Shown: piece by piece, positions 32,281-40,376 of the stretch
Layout of the letters: each line of letters opens with the position of its first letter
How positions within the stretch are numbered: the first letter of the stretch is position 1
Source: Salinarimonas soli
GTDB taxonomy: Bacteria > Pseudomonadota > Alphaproteobacteria > Rhizobiales > Beijerinckiaceae
Reading direction: 5' to 3'
NCBI RefSeq assembly: GCF_008386575.1
Contig: NZ_VUOA01000040.1
Coordinates: forward strand, 91,594 to 155,593
Length of the DNA: 64,000 bases
Translations under genes and position numbers: made by a program
Notes under the pieces: generated by a model
What the model was told of the DNA's origin: nothing
What the model saw: only the letters and a program-made list of their open reading frames with translations
Databases searched by the model: none

Positions 32281-33666
32281 ATGCCCCATCCCCTTCTCGT
32301 CACGGACGCCGCCGATGCCCGCCCGATCTGGCTCGTCACCGAGGAGACATGGACGGGCGTCGCCGAGGGGCTGACGCCGCTCGCGCGGGGCTTTGCGGCG
32401 GCGCAGGGGTTCGAGCCGAAGGCGGGCCGCCACGTCGTCCTGCCGGACGAGGCCGGCGGGATCGCGGGCGTGGTGCTCGGGATCGAGGGCGTGGGCGCCC
32501 GGCGCGTCGACCCGTTCGGGCCGGGGCGCCTGTCGGGGGGCCTGCCCGAGGGGGTGTACCGCTTCGCAACACCCCCCGCCGACGCCACCCTCGCGACGCT
32601 CTCCTGGCTGCTCGGGGCCTATGCCTTCCGCCGCTACAAGAAGGGCCCCGACCGGGCCGCCCGCCTCGTGGTGCCTGACGGCGTCGACGCCGAGGAGGTG
32701 AGCCGCATCGCCGGGGCGGTGGCGCTCGGACGCGACCTCGTCAACACGCCCGCCAACGACCTCCTCCCCGACGGGCTCGAAGCCGCGGCCCGGGCGCTCG
32801 CCGAGCGGCACGGGGCGCAGGTCACGGTGACCACGGGCGACGATCTCCTCGGGGGCAACTTCCCGATGATCCATGCCGTCGGCCGGGCGTCGAGCGTGGC
32901 GCCCCGCCTCATCGACATGGTGCACGGCCCCGAGGACGGGCCGAAGGTCACGATCGTCGGCAAGGGCGTGTGCTTCGACACGGGCGGCCTCAACATCAAG
33001 CCCGACGCCTCCATGCTCCTCATGAAGAAGGACATGGGCGGGGCGGCCGCCGCGCTCGCGCTCGCCGACATGGTGATGGGATCGGGCCTGCCGATCCGCC
33101 TGCGCGTGCTCGTGCCGGCGGTGGAGAACTCCATCTCCGGCAGCGCCTTCCGCCCCGGCGACGTGCTCCCGAGCCGCAAGGGCCTCAGCGTCGAGATCGG
33201 CAACACGGACGCGGAGGGCCGCCTCGTCCTCGCCGACGCGCTCGCTCTCGCCGACGAGGAGGCGCCGGACCTCGTGGTGGATTTCGCGACGCTCACGGGC
33301 GCGGCGCGCGTGGCGCTCGGCCCCGACCTGCCGCCCTTCATGACGGAGGACGACGCCCTCGCGGCCGACCTCGACCGGCTCGGTGCCGCCGTGAACGACC
33401 CCGTCTGGCGCCTGCCCCTGTGGCCGCCCTACGCGTCGATGCTCGATTCGAAGGTGGCGGACATCAACCACATCTCAGGCGGCGCCTTCGCGGGCTCCAT
33501 CACGGCGGCGCTCTTCCTGCGCCGGTTCGTGACGGCGGCCAAGGCGCATGTCCATTTCGACATCTACGCCTGGATCCCGAAGGCCCTCCCCGGGCGCCCC
33601 GAGGGCGGCGAGGTGCAGGCGGCGCGGCTGATCCATGCGCTGCTCAAGGAGCGCTACGGCCGGTGA
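32281..33666 (+). CDS. leucyl aminopeptidase, M17 family
   Basis: A 461-residue M17 metallopeptidase. The binuclear metal ligands and catalytic residues are visible: Lys-228 and Asp-233 in GKGVCFDTGGLNIK, Asp in MKKDMGGAA, Asp-310 and Glu-312 with Arg-314 in NTDAEGRLVLAD. The N-terminal domain (first 150 residues) is the usual macro-like domain. It releases N-terminal residues in the cytoplasm. It diverges from tadD. Confidence 0.93.
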   Translation: MPHPLLVTDAADARPIWLVTEETWTGVAEGLTPLARGFAAAQGFEPKAGRHVVLPDEAGGIAGVVLGIEGVGARRVDPFGPGRLSGGLPEGVYRFATPPADATLATLSWLLGAYAFRRYKKGPDRAARLVVPDGVDAEEVSRIAGAVALGRDLVNTPANDLLPDGLEAAARALAERHGAQVTVTTGDDLLGGNFPMIHAVGRASSVAPRLIDMVHGPEDGPKVTIVGKGVCFDTGGLNIKPDASMLLMKKDMGGAAAALALADMVMGSGLPIRLRVLVPAVENSISGSAFRPGDVLPSRKGLSVEIGNTDAEGRLVLADALALADEEAPDLVVDFATLTGAARVALGPDLPPFMTEDDALAADLDRLGAAVNDPVWRLPLWPPYASMLDSKVADINHISGGAFAGSITAALFLRRFVTAAKAHVHFDIYAWIPKALPGRPEGGEVQAARLIHALLKERYGR

Positions 33667-33669
33667 GCG

Positions 33670-34191
33670 TCACGCCAGCCGCTTGCTCATGATCACGCTG
33701 CGATACGTCTTGCCCTCCCAGCGGACGTGGTCGACGAGGCGGTAGCCGCAGCGGCCGTACCAGGCCACGAGATGCGCCGCGTCCTCGGCGGTGTCGAGGG
33801 CGATGTCCCCGGCACCCAGCGCCCGGGCCATCGCTTCGGCGTGAGCGAGGAGGCGCGCCCCCACACCCCCGCCGTGGCACGCGGGCTCGACGCCGAACTG
33901 GCCGATCTTCGCCACCTCCGGCCGCTCGAACCACGGGCACCCGCCTCCGGCGCCCGGCGGGTAGACCATCAGGGTCCCCACCACGCGCCCGTCCCGCTCG
34001 GCGACAAGGCAGGTCCCGCCCGCGATGCGCTTGCGGGTCACCTCGGGGGTCTGGTCGACGGCGGTGTAGTTGAGGCCTCGGGCGCCGAGGCCCGCATAGG
34101 CGCGGTGCAGGAGGGCCGTGAGCGCGTCGATGCTGTCGGACGCGGCGAGGGGACGGATGGTGAGCGCCGGAGCCTCGGTGGTCGCGGTCAT
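33670..34191 (-). CDS. GNAT family N-acetyltransferase
   Basis: A 173-residue acetyl-CoA-dependent acetyltransferase. The acetyl-CoA-binding loop appears as GVEPACHGGGVGARLLAHAE (the Q/R-x-x-G-x-G/A motif), and YGRCGYRLVDHVRW is the usual C-terminal strand. Substrate unknown. It ends convergently three bases from the aminopeptidase stop codon, so the two messages must overlap. Confidence 0.87.
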   Translation of the reverse strand: MTATTEAPALTIRPLAASDSIDALTALLHRAYAGLGARGLNYTAVDQTPEVTRKRIAGGTCLVAERDGRVVGTLMVYPPGAGGGCPWFERPEVAKIGQFGVEPACHGGGVGARLLAHAEAMARALGAGDIALDTAEDAAHLVAWYGRCGYRLVDHVRWEGKTYRSVIMSKRLA

Positions 34192-34252
34192 GGGGGTGTC
34201 CTAGGGTGGGCGCCGCACCATAGCCGGGCCCATGAACCTCGTCAGCCCGCGC

Positions 34253-34284
34253 ACCTCTCCTCTCCCATGGGAGAGGAGAGAGAG
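34253..34284. repeat. CTCTCCC palindrome (family B)
   Basis: CCTCTCCTCTCCCATGGGAG with its return GAGGAGAGAGAGG makes an inverted repeat centred on CCATGG, identical at its core to the one before URC4. It overlaps the stop end of the erythromycin esterase-like gene. Confidence 0.65.
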
Positions 34285-34286
34285 GC

Positions 34287-35618
34287 CTAAAGCCCGCTCG
34301 GGAATGCCTCCGCCCCCGCATGATCCGCCGGCTCCCCGCCGGGCAGCGCCGTCACCGCGCGGGTCTCCTCGAACCAGACCATTGCGTCGAACTGCTCGGG
34401 CAGGACCGCCTCGAAATAATGGCTCTGGCGCTCCGTCTCGGGGCGGTAGATTACGCCGATGGCGCGTTCCAGGCGCGGCTCGGCCAGCGCCTCGCTGAGC
34501 TCCCGGCGCCCCTCACCACGCAGGACCGTGAGGGCGCGGGGGTGGCCGGCGGCGCGAAACAGGGCCTCGTGGCTGTCCTCGCGGGCGGGGCGCACGCGCT
34601 TGATCTCCATGGGCCCGTCCCAGTCGCTCGCCGCCGCCACGGTGCCGCGATCGGTGGAGAAGCCGACGAGAACCACGTCGTCCCGGTAGGCCTTGCGGCA
34701 GAGTTCGCCGATGTTGAACTCGCCCTCCCAGCCCATGCCGGTCGCGGCGGCATTGCCGATATGCGAGTTGTGGGCCCACACCACCGCCTTGGCCTCGGGC
34801 CCGCGATGCTCCAGCAGGCGCTGAAGGGTGTCGAACATGTGCCGGTCGCGCAGGTTCCAGGACTCCACCGCGCCCCGGTACATGATGCGGTAGTACTGCT
34901 CGGCCGCGCGCACGATGCGGGCGTTCTGCGCCGCGTCGAAGAAGGACTCGCCGTCCCGCTCGCCATAGGCCATGCGCTGGCCGAGCAGATCGTGCAGGAT
35001 CTCCGCCACCTTGTCCTCGCAGGGGTGCTTTCGCCCGAACGCGACCTCGCGTCCGTAGCGCTCAGGCGCCGCGAACCAGGGCGAGAGGCAGCCGAAGCGC
35101 TCCCGGGCGGTTTGCGCCGCGTCCCGGTCGACCCCGTCGAGATAGTCGAGCACCGCCTGCATGGAATGGCCGAGGCTGTAGACGTCGAGGCCGCGAACCT
35201 CCACGCGGGCCTCGGGCGCCTGCCCGCCGTTCCACTGCTTCAGCCACGCAAGGAGGTCCACGACCTCCTCGTTGCGCCACATCCAGCGGGGAAAGCGGGT
35301 GAAGGCCTCCGCGGGGAAGGGCTCGTCGGCGCCGTCGCGGACATAGCGGTCGAGGAAGGCGGCGTCGGGCCAGTCGGATTCCACCGCCAGAATCGTGAAG
35401 CCGTGCCGCTCCACGAGGCGGCGCGTGATGGCGGCGCGGGCCCGGTAGAACTCGGAGGTGCCGTGGGAGGCCTCGCCGAGCAGCACGACCTTGGCGTCCC
35501 CGAAGCGGTCGAAGGCGGCGGCGAAGGCCTCCTCCGAGGGGTCGGGCAGGGGCTCGGCGGCGTTCTTCAGGCGCTCGACCAGGTCGCGCTCGTCGGAGGA
35601 GAACCGGAACAGGGCCAT
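34287..35618 (-). CDS. erythromycin esterase-like protein
   Basis: A 443-residue protein of the erythromycin esterase/EreA-like superfamily. The catalytic histidine segment VVLLGEASHGTSEFYRAR (residues about 42-60) and the glutamate segment TILAVESDWPDAAF are present, as are VVWAHNSHIGNAA and the C-terminal SHYFEAVLPEQFDAMVWF. Most relatives of this length are not macrolide esterases but uncharacterised hydrolases. It follows a dienelactone-type hydrolase gene 11 bases upstream, so the two form an operon. Antibiotic resistance is not implied. Confidence 0.82.
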   Translation of the reverse strand: MALFRFSSDERDLVERLKNAAEPLPDPSEEAFAAAFDRFGDAKVVLLGEASHGTSEFYRARAAITRRLVERHGFTILAVESDWPDAAFLDRYVRDGADEPFPAEAFTRFPRWMWRNEEVVDLLAWLKQWNGGQAPEARVEVRGLDVYSLGHSMQAVLDYLDGVDRDAAQTARERFGCLSPWFAAPERYGREVAFGRKHPCEDKVAEILHDLLGQRMAYGERDGESFFDAAQNARIVRAAEQYYRIMYRGAVESWNLRDRHMFDTLQRLLEHRGPEAKAVVWAHNSHIGNAAATGMGWEGEFNIGELCRKAYRDDVVLVGFSTDRGTVAAASDWDGPMEIKRVRPAREDSHEALFRAAGHPRALTVLRGEGRRELSEALAEPRLERAIGVIYRPETERQSHYFEAVLPEQFDAMVWFEETRAVTALPGGEPADHAGAEAFPSGL

Positions 35619-35629
35619 GGGGAGAACCT

Positions 35630-36343
35630 CTAGCTGAAGAAGCGGGCGAGCGCGCCGGCGACCATCTCGGGCGGCACCACGTGGCCGCCCCCGAACTCGC
35701 GATAGTCCACGTCGTAGCCGCCCTCCCGCAGCACCCGGGCGAGGCGCCGGCCGCACTTGTCGACAGGCAGGACCTCGTCGCGGTCGCCGTGGCTGATGAA
35801 GATGCGGGGGCGGCCCGTGGTGACGGCCGGCGCCGCGAAACCCGGGGAGAAGGCGAGCACGTCGGAGAACAGGTCGCCATTGGCGAGGCCGAGACAGAGC
35901 GCGTAGGAGCCGCCGTCGGAGAAGCCGCCCACCGCGATGCGCCCGGGATCGATGGCGGCGCCCGCGAAGACCCGCTCCAGGGCGCGGTTCAGGAACGCCA
36001 CGTCCGGCCCGTAGCCGCCGCGGATCACGTCCCAGGTGCCGAGCCGCGAATCGGGGCTGAGCACCACGAAGCCTTGCGCTGCGGCCGCCGGCTCGACGAG
36101 CCCCATGACATGGGCCGCCTCGCCGCCCGCCCCGTGGAGCATGACCACGAGAGGCGCGGGCCGGGCGGGATCGAGGCCCCGGGGCACGAAAAGGAGCCCG
36201 TCGCGCCCCTCCTCCAGCCCGAGCCGCGACAGGCCGACGGGGAGTCCCCCGGGTTGCGCGATGGCCTGAGGGCGCGCCGAGAGGCGCCCTTGCGAGGTGG
36301 CGGCGACGTCCCGGTTCGGCCCGTGGCCCGACTCCTGTCCCAT
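35630..36343 (-). CDS. alpha/beta hydrolase (phospholipase/carboxylesterase type)
   Basis: A 237-residue serine hydrolase. The oxyanion region is LVVMLHGAGGEAAHVMGL, the nucleophile elbow is GGFSDGGSYAL (Ser in G-F-S-D-G), and the catalytic Asp/His lie in ISHGDRDEVLPVDKCG and FGGGHVVPPEMV. It resembles small carboxylesterases rather than lipases. ATG 36343 follows a GGGGGA site. It probably forms a two-gene unit with the erythromycin-esterase-like gene downstream. The substrate is unknown. Confidence 0.8.
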   Translation of the reverse strand: MGQESGHGPNRDVAATSQGRLSARPQAIAQPGGLPVGLSRLGLEEGRDGLLFVPRGLDPARPAPLVVMLHGAGGEAAHVMGLVEPAAAAQGFVVLSPDSRLGTWDVIRGGYGPDVAFLNRALERVFAGAAIDPGRIAVGGFSDGGSYALCLGLANGDLFSDVLAFSPGFAAPAVTTGRPRIFISHGDRDEVLPVDKCGRRLARVLREGGYDVDYREFGGGHVVPPEMVAGALARFFS

Positions 36344-36449
36344 GTCGTCCCCCGGCTGCGAGAGGGCGACAACGGGGGGCTGCGACAACGGTTCCCAGGG
36401 CCAAGGTGTCGTGGTTTTCAGAGGCAAACTCTGAACAGGTGGCCTCTAC

Positions 36450-36574
36450 CCTTCCTCATGCTGAGGTGCGAGCGGAGCGAGCCTCGAAGCACGCAGGACG
36501 CTTCCACAAGCGTTTGGCGATGCCTGGAGCGCCCTTCGAGGCCCACCTGCGGCGGGCACCTCAGGACGAGGGGG
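36450..36574. repeat. dispersed palindromic element, family A copy 3
   Basis: CTTCCTCATGCTGAGGTGCG opens the element, the next arm contains GCCTCGAAGCACG, the middle GCCTGGAGCGCCCTTCGAGG, and the closing arm CACCTGCGGCGGGCACCTCA with GGACGAGGGG. The outer TGAGGTGC and GCACCTCA pair. It lies in the 260-bp gap between the hydrolase and thioesterase genes. Confidence 0.7.
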
Positions 36575-36602
36575 AGAGTGGGCTCCATGTCGGGCCAGTC
36601 CC

Positions 36603-37034
36603 TCACACCACGAGCGTCTCCAAGGCGGCCCGCACGGGATCGGGCAGCGGCACGGGGGTCTGCGTCGCGCGGTCGACATAGACATGGACGAAATGGCCCT
36701 GCGCGGCCGCCTCCTCCACGCCCGCCTTAAAGATCGCGAGCCGGTAGCGCACCGAGGAGCGCCCGAGCGCCGTTACGGCGAGCGCCGCCTCGATCGTTTC
36801 GGGAAAGGCGATGCTCTGAAAATAGGTGCAGCCCGTCTCGACGACGAGGCCGATGGCGGGGCTCGTCGCGATGTCGAGAAGGCCCTGCTCCACGAGCCAG
36901 CCGTTCACCGCCGTGTCGAAGAGGCTGTAATAGACCACGTTGTTGACGTGGCCGTAGACGTCGTTGTCCATCCAGCGCGTCGGGAGGGGGCGAAAGAGGC
37001 GGAAATCGCCCCGGGTGAGGCGGGCGGGCCTCAC
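36603..37034 (-). CDS. hotdog-fold acyl-CoA thioesterase
   Basis: A 143-residue 4-hydroxybenzoyl-CoA thioesterase-type protein. The core motif MDNDVYGHVNNVVYYSLFD supplies the catalytic Asp and the H-V-N-N loop. It should hydrolyse short acyl-CoA or aromatic acyl-CoA esters. The start is GTG 37034, overlapping the stop codon of the upstream alcohol dehydrogenase (GTGA), which shows translational coupling. Confidence 0.87.
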   Translation of the reverse strand: MRPARLTRGDFRLFRPLPTRWMDNDVYGHVNNVVYYSLFDTAVNGWLVEQGLLDIATSPAIGLVVETGCTYFQSIAFPETIEAALAVTALGRSSVRYRLAIFKAGVEEAAAQGHFVHVYVDRATQTPVPLPDPVRAALETLVV

Positions 37035-38179
37035 CAGGCGGCCCCGTAGATCGCCCGGGCGTCGTTGCGGGTCAGGGGGCGGGGATTGTTCACGAGAAGG
37101 CGGGTCTGCTTCATGGCGTCGTCGGCGAGGAGGTCGAGGGCGCTCTCGGGCACGCCCGCGTCGCGCAGGCGCGGCGGCAGGCCGAGCTCCGCGCACAGGC
37201 GCTCGATGCCGGTCACGAAGCCGTCCGCGCCGGCTACCGGGGCGAGGTCGGGCAGGGCGTGCGGAGCGATCTCGGCGTAGAGCGCGCCGCAGGCGGGCGC
37301 GTTGAAGCGCAGCACCTGGGGCAGGACGAGGGCGTTGGAGAGCCCGTGCGGGATGCCGAAATGGCCGCCCAGCGGATAGGCGAGCGCATGCACCGCGGCC
37401 ACGGGGGAGTTGGCGAAGGCCTGGCCCGCGAGCATGGAGCCGAGTAGCATGCCGCTCCTCGCCTCGCGGTCGCCTCCCTCATGAACGGCGCGGCGGATGT
37501 TGGCGCCGAGCAGGCGCAGCGCCTCCAGAGCCAGGGCCCGGGAGAGCGGATTGTTGTTGGGGCTCGCCGACGTGTAGGCCTCGATGGCGTGAACCATGGC
37601 GTCCACCCCCGTGGCGGCCGTGACGGCGGGCGGGAGGCCCAGGGTCAGGTCGGGGTCGAGGAGCGCGACGTCGGGGATGATGAGGCGGGTGACCACGCCG
37701 CGCTTCTCGTGCGCGCCCGTGGTCAGGATCGAGATCGGCGTCACCTCGGAGCCGGTGCCGGCGGTGGTGGGGACGAGCATGAGGGGCAGGCGCGGACCGC
37801 GGGCGAGGCCGACGCCGTAGATGTCGGCCAGCGCCTCGCCCGAGCGCGCCACGAGGGCTACCACCTTCGCGACGTCGAGGGACGAGCCGCCGCCGAGGCC
37901 GACGACGCAATCCGCCCCGTGAGCCCGCGCCGCGTCGGCGGCCGCGAGCACGAGGCTTTCTGGCGGGTCGGCCACCACGGCGTCGTAGACCGCGACCGCC
38001 ACGCCGGAGCGCTCAAGCGCGTCGAGCGCCGGCGCCACCAATCCGGCGCGCACGAGCCCCGCATCGGTGACGACGAGGGCCCGGGTGCCGAGCCGCGCCC
38101 GGATGAGCTCGCCGATCCGCCGGATGGATCCCGCCCCGAAGATCACCGACGGCGTGGTGTCGAACGTGAAATCCCGCAC
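37031..38179 (-). CDS. iron-containing alcohol dehydrogenase
   Basis: A 382-residue group III Fe-dependent dehydrogenase. The NAD-binding GLGGGSSLDVAK motif (around residue 97) and metal-binding segments DAMVHAIEAYTS and HALAYPLGGHFGIPHG, with the conserved His residues, are present. It interconverts an alcohol and an aldehyde; relatives act on short-chain alcohols, 1,3-propanediol or hydroxyacids. Start GTG 38179 has GGGAG seven bases upstream. It is coupled to the thioesterase. Confidence 0.88.
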   Translation of the reverse strand: MRDFTFDTTPSVIFGAGSIRRIGELIRARLGTRALVVTDAGLVRAGLVAPALDALERSGVAVAVYDAVVADPPESLVLAAADAARAHGADCVVGLGGGSSLDVAKVVALVARSGEALADIYGVGLARGPRLPLMLVPTTAGTGSEVTPISILTTGAHEKRGVVTRLIIPDVALLDPDLTLGLPPAVTAATGVDAMVHAIEAYTSASPNNNPLSRALALEALRLLGANIRRAVHEGGDREARSGMLLGSMLAGQAFANSPVAAVHALAYPLGGHFGIPHGLSNALVLPQVLRFNAPACGALYAEIAPHALPDLAPVAGADGFVTGIERLCAELGLPPRLRDAGVPESALDLLADDAMKQTRLLVNNPRPLTRNDARAIYGAAW

Positions 38180-38348
38180 GGGAGCGCTCCCTTTGTGTTG
38201 CCGCGAGAGTGGGCGAGGCGCGGGAGCCTTGGCAAGGGGGAGGTTTCGGCTCCTTCGATGGGGGGCGGTGCGAAAGCGCCGCGAATACGGTTCGTCCAGG
38301 GAGTCGCTTGCTCGTTTGGTCGCACGGCGAGGCTGTCGCCTCGCCGAC

Positions 38349-38398
38349 CCCCCTCTGCCCCTGACGGGGCATCTCCCCCGCAAGGGGGGAGAGGGGCG
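38349..38398. repeat. CCCTC/GAGGG palindrome (family B)
   Basis: CCCCTCTGCCCC-TGAC-GGGGCATCTC is followed by CCCCCGCAAGGGGGGAGAGGGG, giving nested hairpins with CTCCCCC-GCAA-GGGGGAG as the core. It lies in the 232-bp gap between the alcohol dehydrogenase and the CoA-transferase genes. Confidence 0.6.
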
Positions 38399-38411
38399 GC
38401 GCGGTCCTGTC

Positions 38412-39617
38412 TCAGCTCGACTCGGCCGGCGTCCCGCCCCATGCCGGGTCGCTCAGCACCTCGTCCCCATGTTCCCCTAGGCGCGGCGAGGGACGGTCGG
38501 CGGCAAGCGGCGTGCCGTCGAGGACGATGGGGGAGCGCACGGAGGGGATCGTGCCCCCGGCGGCGGCGTCGCTGGGCAAGTCGAGGCGCAGGCCTCGGGC
38601 GATCACCCCTGGATCCGCGAAAACGTCGGCGACCGAGTTGATCGGTCCCGCCGGCACGCCCTCGCGCTCGAGGGCCGCCAGCAGATCGGCGCGGGTCATG
38701 CGCAGGGTGAGGGTGGTGAGCAGGGGCACGAGGGTGTCGCGGTGGCGCACCCGGTCGGCGTTGCCCCCGAAGCGCGGGTCGGCGGCGAGCTCCGGCGCGC
38801 CGAGCACGCGCACGAAGCGGCCATATTGGCCGTCGTTGCCTACCGCCACGATCACGTGACCGTCCGCGACGGGGAAGACCTGGTAGGGCACGATGTTGGG
38901 GTGAGCGTTGCCCATCCGGCGGGGCGGGGTGCCGGAGGCGAGGTAGTTCATGGCCTGGTTGGCGAGCACGCTCACCTGCGTGTCGAGGAGCGCCATGTCG
39001 ACATGTCCGCCCTCGCCCGTGAGGTCGCGCCGGCGCAACGCCGCCTGGATGCCGATCACGGCATAGACCCCCGTGAAGATGTCGGCGAAGGCGACGCCGA
39101 TCTTCTGCGGCTCGCCGTCGGGGGCGCCCGTGAGGTCCATGATCCCGCCCATGCCCTGGATCATGAAGTCGTAGCCCGCACGCGCCGCATAGGGGCCCGT
39201 CTGGCCGAAGCCCGTGATGGAGCAGTAGATCAGGCGCGGGTTCACGGCCCGCAGCGATTCATGGTCGAGCCCGTATTTCCTGAGGCCGCCCACCTTGAAG
39301 TTCTCGATGAGCACGTCGGCATGCGCGGCGAGGCGGCGGACGATCGCCTGGCCCTCGGGGGTCTCGAAATCCACCGCGATGGAGCGCTTGCCCCGGTTGC
39401 AGGCGTGGAAATAGGCCGCCGAGAGATGGCCGCCGTCCGCGCCCTCGATGAAGGGCGGGCCCCAGGCGCGGGTGTCGTCGCCGGCCCCCGGCCGCTCCAC
39501 CTTGACCACGTCCGCCCCGAGATCCGCGAGCGTCTGCCCCACCCAGGGGCCGGCCAGGATGCGGGCGAGCTCCAGGACGCGCAAGCCGTGGAGCGGCTTT
39601 GGATCAGTCGACGGCAT
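38412..39617 (-). CDS. family III CoA-transferase (CaiB/BaiF)
   Basis: A 401-residue CoA-transferase. The N-terminus LHGLRVLELARILAGPWVGQ, the segment VVKVERPGAGDDTRAWGPPF and the catalytic-Asp region GEGGHVDMALLDT are all typical. It moves CoA between carboxylic acids. Some close family members (SUGCT type) use glutarate and succinyl-CoA, and a glutaryl-CoA dehydrogenase lies 16 kb away, but substrate choice is not shown. Its start overlaps the end of the TraX-like gene by 14 bases, so it is the last gene of a dapB-like/traX-like/caiB-like operon. Confidence 0.88.
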   Translation of the reverse strand: MPSTDPKPLHGLRVLELARILAGPWVGQTLADLGADVVKVERPGAGDDTRAWGPPFIEGADGGHLSAAYFHACNRGKRSIAVDFETPEGQAIVRRLAAHADVLIENFKVGGLRKYGLDHESLRAVNPRLIYCSITGFGQTGPYAARAGYDFMIQGMGGIMDLTGAPDGEPQKIGVAFADIFTGVYAVIGIQAALRRRDLTGEGGHVDMALLDTQVSVLANQAMNYLASGTPPRRMGNAHPNIVPYQVFPVADGHVIVAVGNDGQYGRFVRVLGAPELAADPRFGGNADRVRHRDTLVPLLTTLTLRMTRADLLAALEREGVPAGPINSVADVFADPGVIARGLRLDLPSDAAAGGTIPSVRSPIVLDGTPLAADRPSPRLGEHGDEVLSDPAWGGTPAESS

Positions 39618-40371
39618 AGGTGATGGCCTCGAAGGCGAGGAGGTGGAGGGCGTAGAGCTCGAGGGTGTGGCGGCCGATGAAGCCGATCGCCGGGCGAAGG
39701 ACGGCGGGAGGCTGGCGGGCCGAGACGGCGCGGCTGAAGCCCGCGAGCAGCACGGTCTCGACACCAACGATCAAGGCGAGCGCGAAGGCGCCCTCCAGGT
39801 CGAAGCCGAAATCGAAGAACTCGGTGGTGATATAGACGAGCGCCGCCAAGGCCGCGACGGCGTTGCGGGTCGAGGCGGCGCCCATGGTACCCCGCTCGCC
39901 CGCCCGGCGCTGATGGATGCCGTAGAGCGCCCACAGCCAGCCCTCGGTGCCGTACTCGATCGTGTCGCCGATGAGTGGCACGAGGCCCGCAAGTGCCCCC
40001 ATGAGGAGGACGAGGCGCATCCGGCTCTCGCCGATCCACGCCTCCAGATGGGGCCTCGCCCAGCGGATGAGGGCGAAGTTGAACAGGATGTTGATCGTCC
40101 AGTCTGAGGGATCCTCGGCATGGGCGACGTCGATGGCGGTCAGGATGGCGCCGAAGGCAAGCCAGGTCCACGGCACGCGCCGGCTCGTGGCGTAGCCCAC
40201 CAGGAAGAAGAAGATCGGCGCGGTCGCGCGCCCGATCAGCCGCCACCAGCTCTCGTCGGGAAAGAAGTAGAGGCCGACGTGGTCGACCAGCATGAGGGCG
40301 ACCGCCGCGATCTTCCACCAATCCGTGGTGGTGACGGCGGGCTGGTCGGTCCCAGCCGGGTCGGCCGTCAC
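39604..40371 (-). CDS. TraX-like membrane protein
   Basis: A 255-residue polytopic protein with about seven hydrophobic segments. The opening WKIAAVALMLVDHVGLYFF and RATAPIFFFLVGYATSRR match the TraX family, named for the F-plasmid pilin N-acetyltransferase and related to membrane acyltransferases. No conjugation gene is near. The start is GTG 40371, five bases after the DapB-like gene ends; the end overlaps the CoA-transferase start. It may transfer acyl groups to a surface or envelope molecule; that is inference. Confidence 0.75.
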   Translation of the reverse strand: MTADPAGTDQPAVTTTDWWKIAAVALMLVDHVGLYFFPDESWWRLIGRATAPIFFFLVGYATSRRVPWTWLAFGAILTAIDVAHAEDPSDWTINILFNFALIRWARPHLEAWIGESRMRLVLLMGALAGLVPLIGDTIEYGTEGWLWALYGIHQRRAGERGTMGAASTRNAVAALAALVYITTEFFDFGFDLEGAFALALIVGVETVLLAGFSRAVSARQPPAVLRPAIGFIGRHTLELYALHLLAFEAITYAVD

Positions 40372-40376
40372 GCGGC

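Noticed and set aside
34287-35618. Macrolide resistance gene
   Set aside because: The length and sequence match the broad uncharacterised Ere-like family. Nothing in the sequence points to macrolide binding or to a mobile context.
39604-40371. Trace of a conjugative plasmid because of TraX similarity
   Set aside because: There is no other transfer gene, oriT or relaxase. TraX-like proteins are also common as chromosomal genes.
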